Assembly (NCBI GenBank): GCA_027673765.1
Contig: JAQDWB010000016.1
Location: 1 to 48,332, forward strand
Reading direction: 5' to 3'
Length of the DNA: 48,332 nt
Source: Coriobacteriaceae bacterium AM113-163
GTDB taxonomy: Bacteria; Actinomycetota; Coriobacteriia; Coriobacteriales; Coriobacteriaceae
Under the pieces are notes generated by a model. It made no database searches and was not told where the DNA came from. It worked only from the letters and a program-made list of their open reading frames with translations. Positions 8,127 to 16,474 of the stretch are shown here, piece after piece (positions within the stretch are counted from its first letter, which is position 1; every line of letters begins with the position of its first letter). The position numbers and the translations under genes are program-made.

Positions 8127-9167
8127 ATGTCTGAGCTCAACCCCGTCCGCATTGCCGTTATCGGCGCCGGTGCCATGGGCCGCAACCACATCCGCTTTGT
8201 CACCGAGGAGCCCGAAGCCGAGCTCGTCGCCATCGCCGACGCCTTTGAGGGCGCCCGCGCCACGGCCGAGGCCGCCGGCGTGCCGTTTTACACCGATCCC
8301 GCCCAGATGATGGACGAGGTCAAGCCCGAGGCCGTCATCATCGCCACCCCCAACGACCTGCATCTGGGCGTTGCCCGCGAGGCCGTGAAGCGCAACATCG
8401 TGCCGCTGGTCGAAAAGCCGATCTCCAATGACCTCGAGGATGCCCAGGCCTTCGCCGCCGAGGCCGAGACCGCCGGCGTGCCCGTGCTCGTGGGCCAGCA
8501 CCGTCGCCACAACCCCTTCGTCAACAAGGCCAAGGAGATCATCGAGTCCGGCGAGCTGGGCAAGCTCACCGTGTCGAGCTTCCACTACATGATCTATAAG
8601 AATGACGAGTACTTCGATGTCGAGTGGCGCCGCAAGAAGGGTGCCGGCCCGATCCTGGTTAACCTGGTTCACGACGTCGACCTGCTCCGCTATCTGCTGG
8701 GCGAGCCCGTTGCCGTCCAGGGTATGCAGTCCAGCGCCGCCCGCGGTTTTGAGACTGAGGACTCCGCCGTGGTCAACGTCCGTTTTGCCGATGGCGCGCT
8801 CGCAAGCATGACCATCTCCGATGCCACCGCCAGCCCCTGGAACTGGGAGGCCACCGCTCGCGAGGACCCGCAGTACCGTCCCTTCGACGCCGACGCCTAC
8901 TTTATCGGCGGAACCTTGGGCGCCCTTTCGCTGCCCCGCCTGCACCAGTTCTCCTACGACGGCGCCTCCAACTGGCACAAGCCGCTGCAGATGGAGATTC
9001 CGGCCGTGGACCCGGCGCTGCCGCACAAGATGCAGCTCAAGCACTTTGTGAAGGTCGTCCGCCGCGAGGTCGAGCCCGTCGTAACCCCCGCCGACAACGT
9101 CAAGACGCTCACGCTTCTCAACGCCATCAAGGAGGCCGCCGAGACCGGCCAGCTCGTCGAGCTGTAG
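8127..9167 (+). CDS. Gfo/Idh/MocA family oxidoreductase
   Basis: 346 aa. The N-terminal Rossmann motif is GAGAMG (13-18), followed by the conserved EKP (96-98) and GQHRRHNP. The C-terminal domain carries the catalytic pattern NLVHDVDLLRYL. Members oxidise or epimerise sugars, inositols and sugar acids with bound NAD(P). The RBS AAGGAG is well placed and the gene follows the MFS carrier by 68 bases, so all three genes probably share one transcript ending at the terminator at 9241. The exact substrate is unknown. Confidence 0.88.
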   Translation: MSELNPVRIAVIGAGAMGRNHIRFVTEEPEAELVAIADAFEGARATAEAAGVPFYTDPAQMMDEVKPEAVIIATPNDLHLGVAREAVKRNIVPLVEKPISNDLEDAQAFAAEAETAGVPVLVGQHRRHNPFVNKAKEIIESGELGKLTVSSFHYMIYKNDEYFDVEWRRKKGAGPILVNLVHDVDLLRYLLGEPVAVQGMQSSAARGFETEDSAVVNVRFADGALASMTISDATASPWNWEATAREDPQYRPFDADAYFIGGTLGALSLPRLHQFSYDGASNWHKPLQMEIPAVDPALPHKMQLKHFVKVVRREVEPVVTPADNVKTLTLLNAIKEAAETGQLVEL

Positions 9168-9240
9168 CACCTTAGGACAGGCCGCGGCAGAAACCCCATG
9201 CCGGGCCCCTCGGTCCGCCACAAATAAGCCCCTCTTCTTT

Positions 9241-9275
9241 GCCCCGCGAGCAGCTTCCTGCCCGCGGGGCATTTT
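9241..9275 (+). terminator. Terminator after the Gfo/Idh gene
   Basis: GCCCCGCG (9241-9248) pairs with CGCGGGGC (9263-9270), followed by ATTTTG. It lies about 75 bases after the stop of the dehydrogenase gene. Confidence 0.75.
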
Positions 9276-9337
9276 GCTACGTTGCCAATGATTTTTCTGG
9301 GACGGGGGACTTTTTGCACCTTAGCTTGATTCGTTCG

Positions 9338-9495
9338 CCACGAAACGCGCCTATCTACTACGTTTAACCAATCACCCTCATCCATACAGAATTTCGCGAA
9401 ATAAAAACCGCAGGTAAACGGCTTGCGCATTTTCGGAAAACCGGGGGATGGTCGACCCACACGGTTCAAACGTAGTAGATAGGCCGCTTTCGTGG
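9338..9495. repeat. MITE-like 158-bp element with 28-bp terminal inverted repeats
   Basis: The left end (9338-9365) and right end (9468-9495) are inverted copies with only a few mismatches. Both contain the invariant block CCTATCTACTACGTTT and begin CCACGAAA. The ~100-base interior has no ORF and only small internal palindromes (for example TTCGCGAA). It lies directly upstream of tex. No convincing target-site duplication was found, so it could be a dispersed palindromic repeat rather than a transposed element. Confidence 0.6.
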
Positions 9496-9587
9496 TTCCG
9501 CGCCAAAACAGTCTTTTTTGGGCGAAGTGGCAGGTGGTATCCTTGGTAGCCCTGTGCTGCAAACGCACCTTAAACGCAAGGAGTCCC

Positions 9588-11735
9588 ATGGATCTTATCG
9601 CCCAGCTCGCCCGCGAGCTCAACCTTAAGGCCGCCAACGTCGAGGCGGCTGTCAAGCTCATCGACGAGGGCAACACCATCCCCTTTATCTCGCGCTACCG
9701 CAAGGAGGCCACGGGCGGCATGGATGACGTCGCCCTGCGCGCCCTCGACGAGCGCCTGTCATACCTGCGCAATCTTGAGCAGCGTAAAGAGGACGTCATT
9801 CTGCTCATCGACGCCCAGGGCAAGCTCACGCCCGAACTCGAGCAGCAGATTCGCGAGGCCACGCAGCTCCAGCGTGTCGAGGACCTCTACAAGCCCTACC
9901 GAAAGAAGCGCATGACCCGCGCGCAGAAGGCCCGCGAGGCCGGCCTGGAGCCACTCGCCAACATGATCATCATGCAGGCTTCGGCCAAGGGCAGCGCGCT
10001 CGACGCCGCCGCGGACTACGTCAACGAGGAGGCCGGCTTCGACACGCCCGAGAAGGCGCTCGCCGGCGCCGCCGACATCGTGGCCGAGACGGTGGCCGAA
10101 GATCCCGAGAACGTCGCCGACCTGCGCGCCTTTACGCAAAACACCGCCGACATCGTCGTCGAGGCCACCGACCCCGCCGAGAAGACCCCCTACGAGCCCT
10201 ACTACAACTTTGACGAGCCGTTGCGCCGTATACCCAACCACCGCGTGCTGGCTATCGACCGCGGTGAGCGTGAGGGCAAGCTCCGCGTGCGCGTGAACGT
10301 CGACGGCGCTGCCGCTACGGCACGCCTCGGCAGCCGCTGGCCCCGTCGCCAGGGCGTGTTTGCTCCCGTCTTTAATGCCGCCATCGCTGACGGTTACAAG
10401 CGCCTCATGGCCCCCTCGCTGGAGCGCGAGGCCCGCGCCAAACTCACCGTTCGCGCCCAGACCGAGGCCATCAACGTCTTTGCCAAGAATCTCGAAGGCC
10501 TGCTCTCGGCGCGCCCCGTGCGCGGCGCCCGCGTACTCGCGCTCGATCCGGGCTACCGCACCGGCTGCAAGGTCGCCGTCATGGACGAGACCGGCAAGCT
10601 GCTCGACCACGGCGTGGTCTACCCCACCAAGCCGCGCCACGACGTCGCCGGCACCAAGCGCGAGCTCGCCCGCCTCGTCAAGAAGGACAGCGTCAACACC
10701 ATCGTCATCGGCAACGGCACCGCCAGCCGCGAGACCGAGGAAGTCGTCTCGGAGTTTATTGCCGAGCAGGCGCCCAGCCTTCGCTACACCATCGTCAACG
10801 AGGCGGGCGCGTCGGTGTACTCCGCCTCCGAGCTCGCGAGCCAGGAGTATCCCGATCTGGATGTCACCGTACGTGGCGCCATGAGCCTGGGCCGCCGTCT
10901 GCAAGACCCGCTGGCAGAGCTCGTCAAGATTCCGCCCCAGTCCATCGGCGTTGGCCAGTACCAGCACGACCTTGACCAGGCCGAGCTTTCGCGCACCTTG
11001 GGCCACGTGGTGGAAGACGTCGTCAACCGTGTGGGCGTCGACGTCAACACCGCGAGCGCAAGCCTGCTGGGCTACGTGTCGGGCATTACGCCGAGCGTAG
11101 CCAAAAACATCGTGGCCTACCGCGAGGAAAACGGCGCCTTTACCGATCGCCGCCAGCTCAAGAAGGTCCCCAAGCTGGGACCCAAGGCGTACCTCAACGC
11201 CGCAGGTTTCCTGCGCATCAGCGGCGGCAAGAACCCGCTCGACGCGACAAGCGTCCACCCCGAAAGCTACGAGGTGGCCACGTCCGTCCTGGAGCACGCC
11301 GGCGTTGCGGCAAGCGAGCTCAGCCGCGGCGGCGTGCCCGATATCGAGCGCCGCCTGGGCAGCATCTCGGCGCTGGCAAGCGACCTGGACTGCGGCACCC
11401 TGACGCTCATCGACATTGTCAACGAGCTCAAGAAGCCCGGTCGCGACCCGCGCGACGACGCGCCCGAGGTGGTCTTTAGCCGCTCGGCGCTTTCCATCGA
11501 CGATCTGGAGCCCGGCATGGAACTCAAGGGCACGGTGCGCAACGTCGTCGACTTTGGCGCCTTCGTCGACGTGGGCGTGCACCAGGACGGCCTCGTGCAC
11601 ATCTCCAAGCTGGCCAACCGCTTCGTCAAGCACCCCAACGACGTGGTGTGCGTCGGTGACACGGTCAAGGTGTGGGTTGAAAAGGTCGATCGCGACCGCA
11701 AGAAGATCTCCCTCACCATGGTGCAGGGGAAGTAA
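9588..11735 (+). CDS. tex: Tex, S1-domain RNA-binding transcriptional accessory protein
   Basis: 715 aa from ATG 9588 (RBS GCAAGGAG); the frame is open upstream but without an RBS. Domains in order: the Tex N-terminal helical region (FISRYRKEATGGMDDVALRAL, about residues 25-45), a YqgF/RNase H-like domain starting VLALDPGYRTGCKVAV (about 315-450), helix-hairpin-helix repeats (VDVNTASASLLGYVSGI and TDRRQLKKVPKLGP, about 480-560), and a C-terminal S1 domain (GTVRNVVDFGAFVDVGV to KKISLTMVQGK, about 645-715). Length and order match Tex of other bacteria. It acts in the cytoplasm on RNA and transcription complexes. It stands alone between two palindrome-rich gaps. Confidence 0.95.
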   Translation: MDLIAQLARELNLKAANVEAAVKLIDEGNTIPFISRYRKEATGGMDDVALRALDERLSYLRNLEQRKEDVILLIDAQGKLTPELEQQIREATQLQRVEDLYKPYRKKRMTRAQKAREAGLEPLANMIIMQASAKGSALDAAADYVNEEAGFDTPEKALAGAADIVAETVAEDPENVADLRAFTQNTADIVVEATDPAEKTPYEPYYNFDEPLRRIPNHRVLAIDRGEREGKLRVRVNVDGAAATARLGSRWPRRQGVFAPVFNAAIADGYKRLMAPSLEREARAKLTVRAQTEAINVFAKNLEGLLSARPVRGARVLALDPGYRTGCKVAVMDETGKLLDHGVVYPTKPRHDVAGTKRELARLVKKDSVNTIVIGNGTASRETEEVVSEFIAEQAPSLRYTIVNEAGASVYSASELASQEYPDLDVTVRGAMSLGRRLQDPLAELVKIPPQSIGVGQYQHDLDQAELSRTLGHVVEDVVNRVGVDVNTASASLLGYVSGITPSVAKNIVAYREENGAFTDRRQLKKVPKLGPKAYLNAAGFLRISGGKNPLDATSVHPESYEVATSVLEHAGVAASELSRGGVPDIERRLGSISALASDLDCGTLTLIDIVNELKKPGRDPRDDAPEVVFSRSALSIDDLEPGMELKGTVRNVVDFGAFVDVGVHQDGLVHISKLANRFVKHPNDVVCVGDTVKVWVEKVDRDRKKISLTMVQGK

Positions 11736-11768
11736 ACCGCCAAAGCAAGGGTCCCCCCTCTCGCGACG

Positions 11769-11936
11769 TGCAAAATCGCGAGTATTCTGCAAATTCCACC
11801 GTTCCGGATGCCCCTCAGAGACGAAAAAGCAAGAAACAGCCCCCGTTTTAGCGTCATCAGAGCCAAAACGGGGGCTGTTCCATGCTTCACCCAGCTGGTA
11901 AAAGCCTTTACCTTGCTGAATACTCTCAATTTTGCA
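11769..11936. repeat. Nested inverted repeat 3' of tex
   Basis: TGCAAAATCGCGAGTATTC (11769-11787) recurs inverted at 11916-11936 as the complement of TGCAAAATTGAGAGTATTC. These outer arms enclose the terminator at 11833-11880. The ~20-bp outer arms differ at only a few positions, giving a ~168-bp element of unknown function. Confidence 0.55.
11833..11880 (+). terminator. Terminator-like hairpin after tex
   Basis: Arms ACAGCCCCCGTTTT and AAAACGGGGGCTGT around a 15-base loop form a ~15-bp stem about 100 bases after tex. It is symmetric enough to act in both directions. Confidence 0.65.
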
Positions 11937-11962
11937 CGGCGCAGGCGGGGGTACCTTTGTCC

Positions 11963-12137
11963 ACGGCAGGATATGGAAGCCTATCACCAACCTACCGACG
12001 GGTTCGTGTCGGCAGCCCCGGCCTTTCCTTTGCCTAGCGCGACCCTCGCGAAGCGCGTGAGCGATAGGGAAAGGAAAGGCCGGGGCGAACAACCCGCGGC
12101 GCAGCCAGTGTTCGCGTTACGGCAGGATATGGAAGCC
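11963..12137. repeat. 19-bp direct repeat bracketing a palindromic segment at the fsa 3' end
   Basis: ACGGCAGGATATGGAAGCC occurs at 11963-11981 and again at 12119-12137, where it encodes the GFHILP C-terminus of the transaldolase-like gene. The 137 bases between the copies contain the palindrome CCCCGGCCTTTCCTTT / AAAGGAAAGGCCGGGG (about 12018-12085). This looks like either an insertion with a long duplication or a relic of a duplicated gene end. Confidence 0.65.
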
Positions 12138-12821
12138 CAAAGCGGCGATATCCTTGGCAAAGCCGCGCACGGTATCGAGCGAAACCTCATACGGGTCGCG
12201 ACCGATGTTCTTGCGCTTGGCCAGGATGCTGTTGGGCACCGTGATGATCTGACAGCCGCAGGCCTGCGCCTGGTAAATGTTGATAAGCTCGCGCGTGGAC
12301 GCCCACAGGACCTCGCAGTTGGGCTTGGCGGCGGCCTTCTTGACCGACTCCGTCATAAACGGAATGGGATCGACACCCGTGTCGGCGATACGGCCGGCAA
12401 AGAGCGAGATGATGGACGGCGTCTCGGCGTCGACAGCGTCGACCATCTCGTCGACCTGCGCAGGCGTAAAGATGGTGGTGACGTTGACCTTAATGCCGTC
12501 GGCGGAAAGCTTGCGCACCAACTCGGCCGTGGACTCGCCCTTGGTAGTCACGCACGGAATCTTGACGTAGACGTTCTCGGCCCAGGTAGCGATCTCGCGG
12601 GCCTCGACCTCCATGGTCTCGACGTCGTCGGCAAAGACCTCAAACGAGACGGACACATCGGTGATGTGGGCCAGGACCTCCTTGGCAAACGCGCGGTAAT
12701 CCGTCACGCCGCCCTTCTTCATAAGGGACGGGTTGGTCGTGAAACCCTGAACGTTGCCGTTCTCGTACATGTCGAGCATGCCCTCGAGGTTTGCACCGTC
12801 AGCGAACACCTTGATTGCCAT
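12117..12821 (-). CDS. fsa: Transaldolase / fructose-6-phosphate aldolase-like protein (copy 1)
   Basis: 234 aa from ATG 12821 (RBS GAAAGGAAT); eight in-frame codons upstream lack an RBS. The TIM-barrel family is recognisable from MAIKVFADGANLEG, GFTTNPSLMKKGGV, the Schiff-base Lys strand NVYVKIP and VNVTTIFTPAQV. It transfers or cleaves three-carbon units of sugar phosphates in the cytoplasm. It is a close paralogue of the gene at 15416-16126, differing mainly in scattered substitutions and two extra C-terminal Glu in the other copy. A minus-strand terminator at 13055-13088 separates it from the PTS genes, so it probably has its own promoter in the 230-base gap upstream; I could not assign one. 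Confidence 0.87.
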   Translation of the reverse strand: MAIKVFADGANLEGMLDMYENGNVQGFTTNPSLMKKGGVTDYRAFAKEVLAHITDVSVSFEVFADDVETMEVEAREIATWAENVYVKIPCVTTKGESTAELVRKLSADGIKVNVTTIFTPAQVDEMVDAVDAETPSIISLFAGRIADTGVDPIPFMTESVKKAAAKPNCEVLWASTRELINIYQAQACGCQIITVPNSILAKRKNIGRDPYEVSLDTVRGFAKDIAALGFHILP

Positions 12822-13054
12822 CTGCCTGATTCCTTTCGTTAGCATACGGCCGATAAACTGCTAAACACTTTACCTACGTTTATCAAGGCGTGAGCTGCGG
12901 GTTTTCATCTTCTCGGCGAACGGTTTTGCAGTTTTACCATTTTTATATCGACACCCCAGCGGCAAAACGTTTTTGCTGATCATCGCGGTTGATTCCGTTC
13001 GCGGCGCAGAGACAGCGCTTCACCGGTGCGTTTTCACAACCAGTCCAAAACAAA

Positions 13055-13088
13055 AAGCGGTGACGCCTCATTTGAGACGTCACCGCTT
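13055..13088 (-). terminator. Terminator of the Ula-type PTS operon
   Basis: AAGCGGTGACG / CGTCACCGCTT arms with a short loop; read on the minus strand the stem is followed by TTTTTGTTTT. It lies 58 bases after the stop of the EIIC gene. Apart from this hairpin and a weak GCAAAA palindrome near 12957-12978, nothing else was seen in 12822-13145. Confidence 0.8.
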
Positions 13089-13145
13089 CCGTGTAGGAGC
13101 CGGTTATCGGAGCTCCGCCCGATTAGGGCTTAACGTATGCCTGGA

Positions 13146-14537
13146 TTACTCTTCCTCAACGTGATTGATCACAGCACCCTTGGTGTGGATGAAGTTGGGG
13201 ACGAAGGCGACGATCAGAAGGACAGCAAGAATCGCGTAGACACCGGTGGTACCGAAGGCCTCGGCAGCGCGGCCAAGCGTAATGCCAATGACGGAGAAAT
13301 CAAAGTCGCCGAACGTAGTGTTCTTGAAGCCAAAGACGTCAAGAACGGGCAGGAGCAGGGCCGGGGCAAAGGTGATGAGCAGGCCGTTGACGAAAGCGCC
13401 AAGAGCTGCGCCCTTGCGACCGCCGGTAGCATTGCCGTAGATGCCCGCGGTAGCACCGCAGAAGAAGTGGGGAACCATGCCCGGGATGATGAAGATGCCC
13501 AGGGTAGCGCCCACGATGAACATACCGACCACGCCACCGATGAAGGATGCGACAAAGCCGAGGATGACGGCGGTGGGAGCATAGGGGAAGAAGACGGCGC
13601 AGTCGACGGCGGGGATGGCACCGGGGATCAGCTTGTTGGAGATGCCCTGGAAAGCCGGGACCAGGTCGGCAAGGATCATACGAACGCCGTTATAGACGAT
13701 GGTGACACCAACGGCAAAGGACAGGGCACAGGTCAGGGCATAGACAATCACGTTGTCGCCGCCAGCGGTCTTGGTAACGACCGCAGGATCTGCGATGTAA
13801 GCGGCGAAAGCGGTAACCAGGTAGAAGAAGGCCATGGTAAGAGCCGTGGAGATGGTAGTGTCGCGCAGGAAGGCGAACTTCTCGGGAACCTCGATCTTCT
13901 CGGTACTGTTCTCCTCGGCGTCCTTAGCAAAAAGCGTACCGACTGCAGCGGAGATGTAATAGGCGAGTGAACCGAAGTGACCCATGGCGATTTCATCGCC
14001 ATCGGTAACCTTCTCGGTGAAACGCTGACCAACGGCGGGAAGCATAGCGCTCACGAGGCCCAGGAACATGCCGCCCACGATGACAAGCTGAACATCCTGG
14101 AAGCCAGATGCCTGCAGAACGGCAGACAGCAGGCAGGCCATAAACATGCTGTGATGGCCCGTCAGGAAGATGTACTTAAACTTGGTAAAGCGGGCAATGA
14201 TAATGTTCACGACATAGCCGAGAATCAGGATCATCATGGTCTGAACGCCGAGGACGCTCTGAGCCATCGAAACGACGACCTCGTTGTTGGGCACGACGCC
14301 GGTGATGTGGAAACCGGTCTCGATGAAGGTACCCAGCGGAGCAAGGTTCTCCTGAACAACAGCGGCGCCGGCAGACAGCATGATGTAACCAAGAATGGGC
14401 TTCAGGGTGCCCGTCATCACCTTGTGGGCAGGACGCTTAAGCGCGACAAGGCCCACAAAGGCAAATAGACCCATAATCCACGCTGGCTTGGTCAGAATCG
14501 ATTGGATAAACTCAAGTATGGGAAGGATGGCTTGCAT
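13146..14537 (-). CDS. ulaA: PTS ascorbate-family EIIC component (UlaA/SgaT)
   Basis: 463 aa from ATG 14537, chosen for its RBS AGAAAGGAAG; 15 upstream codons are in frame but lack one. It is a polytopic membrane protein with about 11 hydrophobic segments and family-typical stretches (KPAWIMGLFAFVGLVALKR, GHHSMFMACLL, PYAPTAVILGFVASF). The length matches UlaA (about 465 aa). It translocates and, with EIIB, phosphorylates the sugar. In Enterobacteria the family takes up L-ascorbate, but the ula catabolic genes (ulaG, ulaD, ulaE, ulaF) are absent here and only transaldolase-like genes accompany it. The substrate may therefore differ. Confidence 0.88.
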   Translation of the reverse strand: MQAILPILEFIQSILTKPAWIMGLFAFVGLVALKRPAHKVMTGTLKPILGYIMLSAGAAVVQENLAPLGTFIETGFHITGVVPNNEVVVSMAQSVLGVQTMMILILGYVVNIIIARFTKFKYIFLTGHHSMFMACLLSAVLQASGFQDVQLVIVGGMFLGLVSAMLPAVGQRFTEKVTDGDEIAMGHFGSLAYYISAAVGTLFAKDAEENSTEKIEVPEKFAFLRDTTISTALTMAFFYLVTAFAAYIADPAVVTKTAGGDNVIVYALTCALSFAVGVTIVYNGVRMILADLVPAFQGISNKLIPGAIPAVDCAVFFPYAPTAVILGFVASFIGGVVGMFIVGATLGIFIIPGMVPHFFCGATAGIYGNATGGRKGAALGAFVNGLLITFAPALLLPVLDVFGFKNTTFGDFDFSVIGITLGRAAEAFGTTGVYAILAVLLIVAFVPNFIHTKGAVINHVEEE

Positions 14538-14608
14538 CTGCGCTTCCTTTCTCTCTAACGTGGGCGCGTTTCCCTCTTCCACAGGGAACCGCCCTTTTTT
14601 GTGCCGCT

Positions 14609-14884
14609 TTAGGCGTTAGCGGCGGCCGCCTTGATTGCCTCGAGGGCGTCTTCGCGGATCTTCTTCTTGTTCACATAGCTGCGAACGATCACAACGTTGC
14701 CGTGGAGCTCGGGAGCGAGTTCCTTAACGGTGATGAACAGATCCGGATTTGCGGAAGAAGCACCGTTCAGGTCCATAGACTCAACGTCGGCCTTGATGCC
14801 CTCCTCCTCGCAAAGCTCCTCGACTTTGCCAGCGAGCATCAGGCTGGACCCGATGCCGTTTCCGCATACGGTGATGATATGCAT
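14609..14884 (-). CDS. ulaB: PTS ascorbate-family EIIB component (UlaB/SgaB)
   Basis: 91 aa, the usual size. The N-terminal P-loop CGNGIGSS carries the phospho-accepting Cys7. It transfers phosphate from EIIA to the incoming sugar with EIIC. It lies between the EIIA and EIIC genes, with a 71-base gap to EIIC. Confidence 0.88.
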   Translation of the reverse strand: MHIITVCGNGIGSSLMLAGKVEELCEEEGIKADVESMDLNGASSANPDLFITVKELAPELHGNVVIVRSYVNKKKIREDALEAIKAAAANA

Positions 14885-14959
14885 GGCAACCTTCCTCTCC
14901 TACACGTGACGGTTTTCCGTCTATCCAAAAGCGGCGACGCATCGCCGTGCCATTAAGGC

Positions 14960-15406
14960 CTAAAAGAATGAACGCATGGTCTCCAAAACCTGCTCGGGCG
15001 TATCGCATGCGCTGAGCTTGGCAACGCAGTCCTCGTCCTCGAACATCTGCGAAAGCTCCGCCAAGCAGCCAAGATGAGCCTTGGGGTCGGGTGCGCAAAT
15101 ACCCACGAGCACGTGAACCGGATCGAAATCCTCGTGTCCAAACGCAATGGCAGGGTCAAGCGTGACGATACAGATCCCCGCTTCACTCACATTGCCATCT
15201 GCCTGAGCGTGGGGCATGGCGATGCCCTCTTCCAAGACCATATAGGGGCCGAATTTGTGAACCGATGAAATCATGGCGTCAACATAGCTCTGGTCGCATT
15301 TGCCAGCGTCTACGAGCAACTTACCGCATGCCCTGATCGCTTCCTCCCAGTCGGAGGCCTCGACGTGGCAGGCAACAAGCTCGGGCTTAAGAAGATCAGT
15401 CAGCAT
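14960..15406 (-). CDS. ulaC: PTS fructose/mannitol/ascorbate-type EIIA component (UlaC)
   Basis: 148 aa. The EIIA-2 fold is recognisable, with the phospho-accepting His66 in GIAMPHAQ. It accepts phosphate from HPr and passes it to EIIB. It begins 9 bases after the stop of the upstream transaldolase-like gene, so the four genes form one operon. Confidence 0.87.
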   Translation of the reverse strand: MLTDLLKPELVACHVEASDWEEAIRACGKLLVDAGKCDQSYVDAMISSVHKFGPYMVLEEGIAMPHAQADGNVSEAGICIVTLDPAIAFGHEDFDPVHVLVGICAPDPKAHLGCLAELSQMFEDEDCVAKLSACDTPEQVLETMRSFF

Positions 15407-15415
15407 GCTCGTCCC

Positions 15416-16126
15416 CTACTCCTCGGGCAGGATGTGAAAACCAAGCGCCTGAATGTCGCGGGCAAAGCCCTTGACCGTATCAAGCGAGTACTCAAGCAAA
15501 TCTTTCCCGAAATTCTTGCGTTTGGCAAGAAGGGCATTGGGGACCGTAATGATCTGGCATCCAACGGACTCCGCCTGGAAGATATTGAGGACCTCGCGCG
15601 TAGACGCCCAGAGAACCTCGGCAGCAGGCTTAACGGCAGCCTTCTTTACGGACTCCGCCATGAGGGGCAGCGGATCGACGCCGGTATCGGCAATGCGACC
15701 GGCAAAGATGGACAGAATAGAGGGGGTCTCAGCAGAGACGGCATCGACAAACTCGTCGACCTGCTCGGGCGTGAAGATAGTGGTGACATTCACCTTGATG
15801 CCGTCGGCAGAAAGGCGCTTGACCAGCGCGGCAGTGGACTCACCCTTGGTGTTGAGCGCCGGGATCTTAACGTAGACGTTGTCTGCCCAGGTTGCGATCT
15901 CGCGAGCCTCGGCTTCCATACCCGCCTCGTCGTCGGCGAATACCTCAAAAGAGACCGACACATCAGTAATGTGCTCAAGAACCGTCTTGGCAAAAGCGCG
16001 GTAGTCGGTCACGCCGCCGGCCTTCATAAGGGAAGGATTGGTCGTGAAGCCCTGAACGTTGCCATTGTCATGCATGTCAAGCATGCCCTCGAGGTTAGCG
16101 CCGTCGGCAAACACCTTGATCGCCAT
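15416..16126 (-). CDS. fsa: Transaldolase / fructose-6-phosphate aldolase-like protein (copy 2)
   Basis: 236 aa from ATG 16126 (RBS AGAAAGGACC); 19 upstream in-frame codons have no RBS. Same family motifs as copy 1: MAIKVFADGANLEG, TTNPSLMKAGG, NVYVKIP, VNVTTIFTPEQV, ending GFHILPEE. It heads the PTS operon directly downstream of the DeoR-controlled divergent region, so its product probably processes the sugar phosphate delivered by this PTS. Whether it is a transaldolase or an aldolase cannot be settled by eye. Confidence 0.87.
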   Translation of the reverse strand: MAIKVFADGANLEGMLDMHDNGNVQGFTTNPSLMKAGGVTDYRAFAKTVLEHITDVSVSFEVFADDEAGMEAEAREIATWADNVYVKIPALNTKGESTAALVKRLSADGIKVNVTTIFTPEQVDEFVDAVSAETPSILSIFAGRIADTGVDPLPLMAESVKKAAVKPAAEVLWASTREVLNIFQAESVGCQIITVPNALLAKRKNFGKDLLEYSLDTVKGFARDIQALGFHILPEE

Positions 16127-16154
16127 GTTCGGTCCTTTCTCATCTAACACTATT

Positions 16155-16231
16155 GCTATCGAAAGCCTTCTTCTTTGTTTCAAAAGCTTTTCGGTTTTCT
16201 TTTATAAACCATTTCAAAAGCTATCGAAAGC
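16155..16231. promoter_or_regulatory. Repeated DeoR-type operator motifs
   Basis: GCTATCGAAAGC occurs exactly twice (16155-16166 and 16220-16231). TTTCAAAAGC also occurs twice (16178-16187 and 16212-16221), giving four related decamers of form TWTCRAAAGC in 75 bases upstream of the transaldolase-PTS operon. DeoR/UlaR-type repressors commonly bind several direct repeats, so the adjacent divergent deoR gene is the likely regulator. Confidence 0.5.
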
Positions 16232-16396
16232 TCAATTGTCAACTTTCCGTGAACGGTCGAATATCGGGCGTGAACGTACTTCTTTTGGGCGGCACCTTCA
16301 GAATGAGACTCTTTATAGCCCGTTTACGTGCGAACTATCTGCTACGCATGCATTTGTGACATGCCATTCCGTTCTTTTGATTCATTCGAATTTGCC

Positions 16397-16425
16397 TTGT
16401 TCTTTTCATATCGATACGTTATATT
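16397..16425 (+). promoter_or_regulatory. Probable promoter of the DeoR regulator gene
   Basis: TTGTTC (16397-16402), a 17-base spacer, then TATATT (16420-16425), about 50 bases before the deoR start, which has the RBS AAAAGGAG. Confidence 0.55.
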
Positions 16426-16474
16426 TCGATTACGAAAGGCGCATCTTTTACCTTTTGTTCAAAAGGAGCGGCAT

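Noticed and set aside
12846..13054. cre-like or other operator upstream of the first transaldolase-like gene
   Set aside because: Only weak GCAAAA/TTTTGC palindromes were seen and no convincing promoter spacing, so no feature was called.
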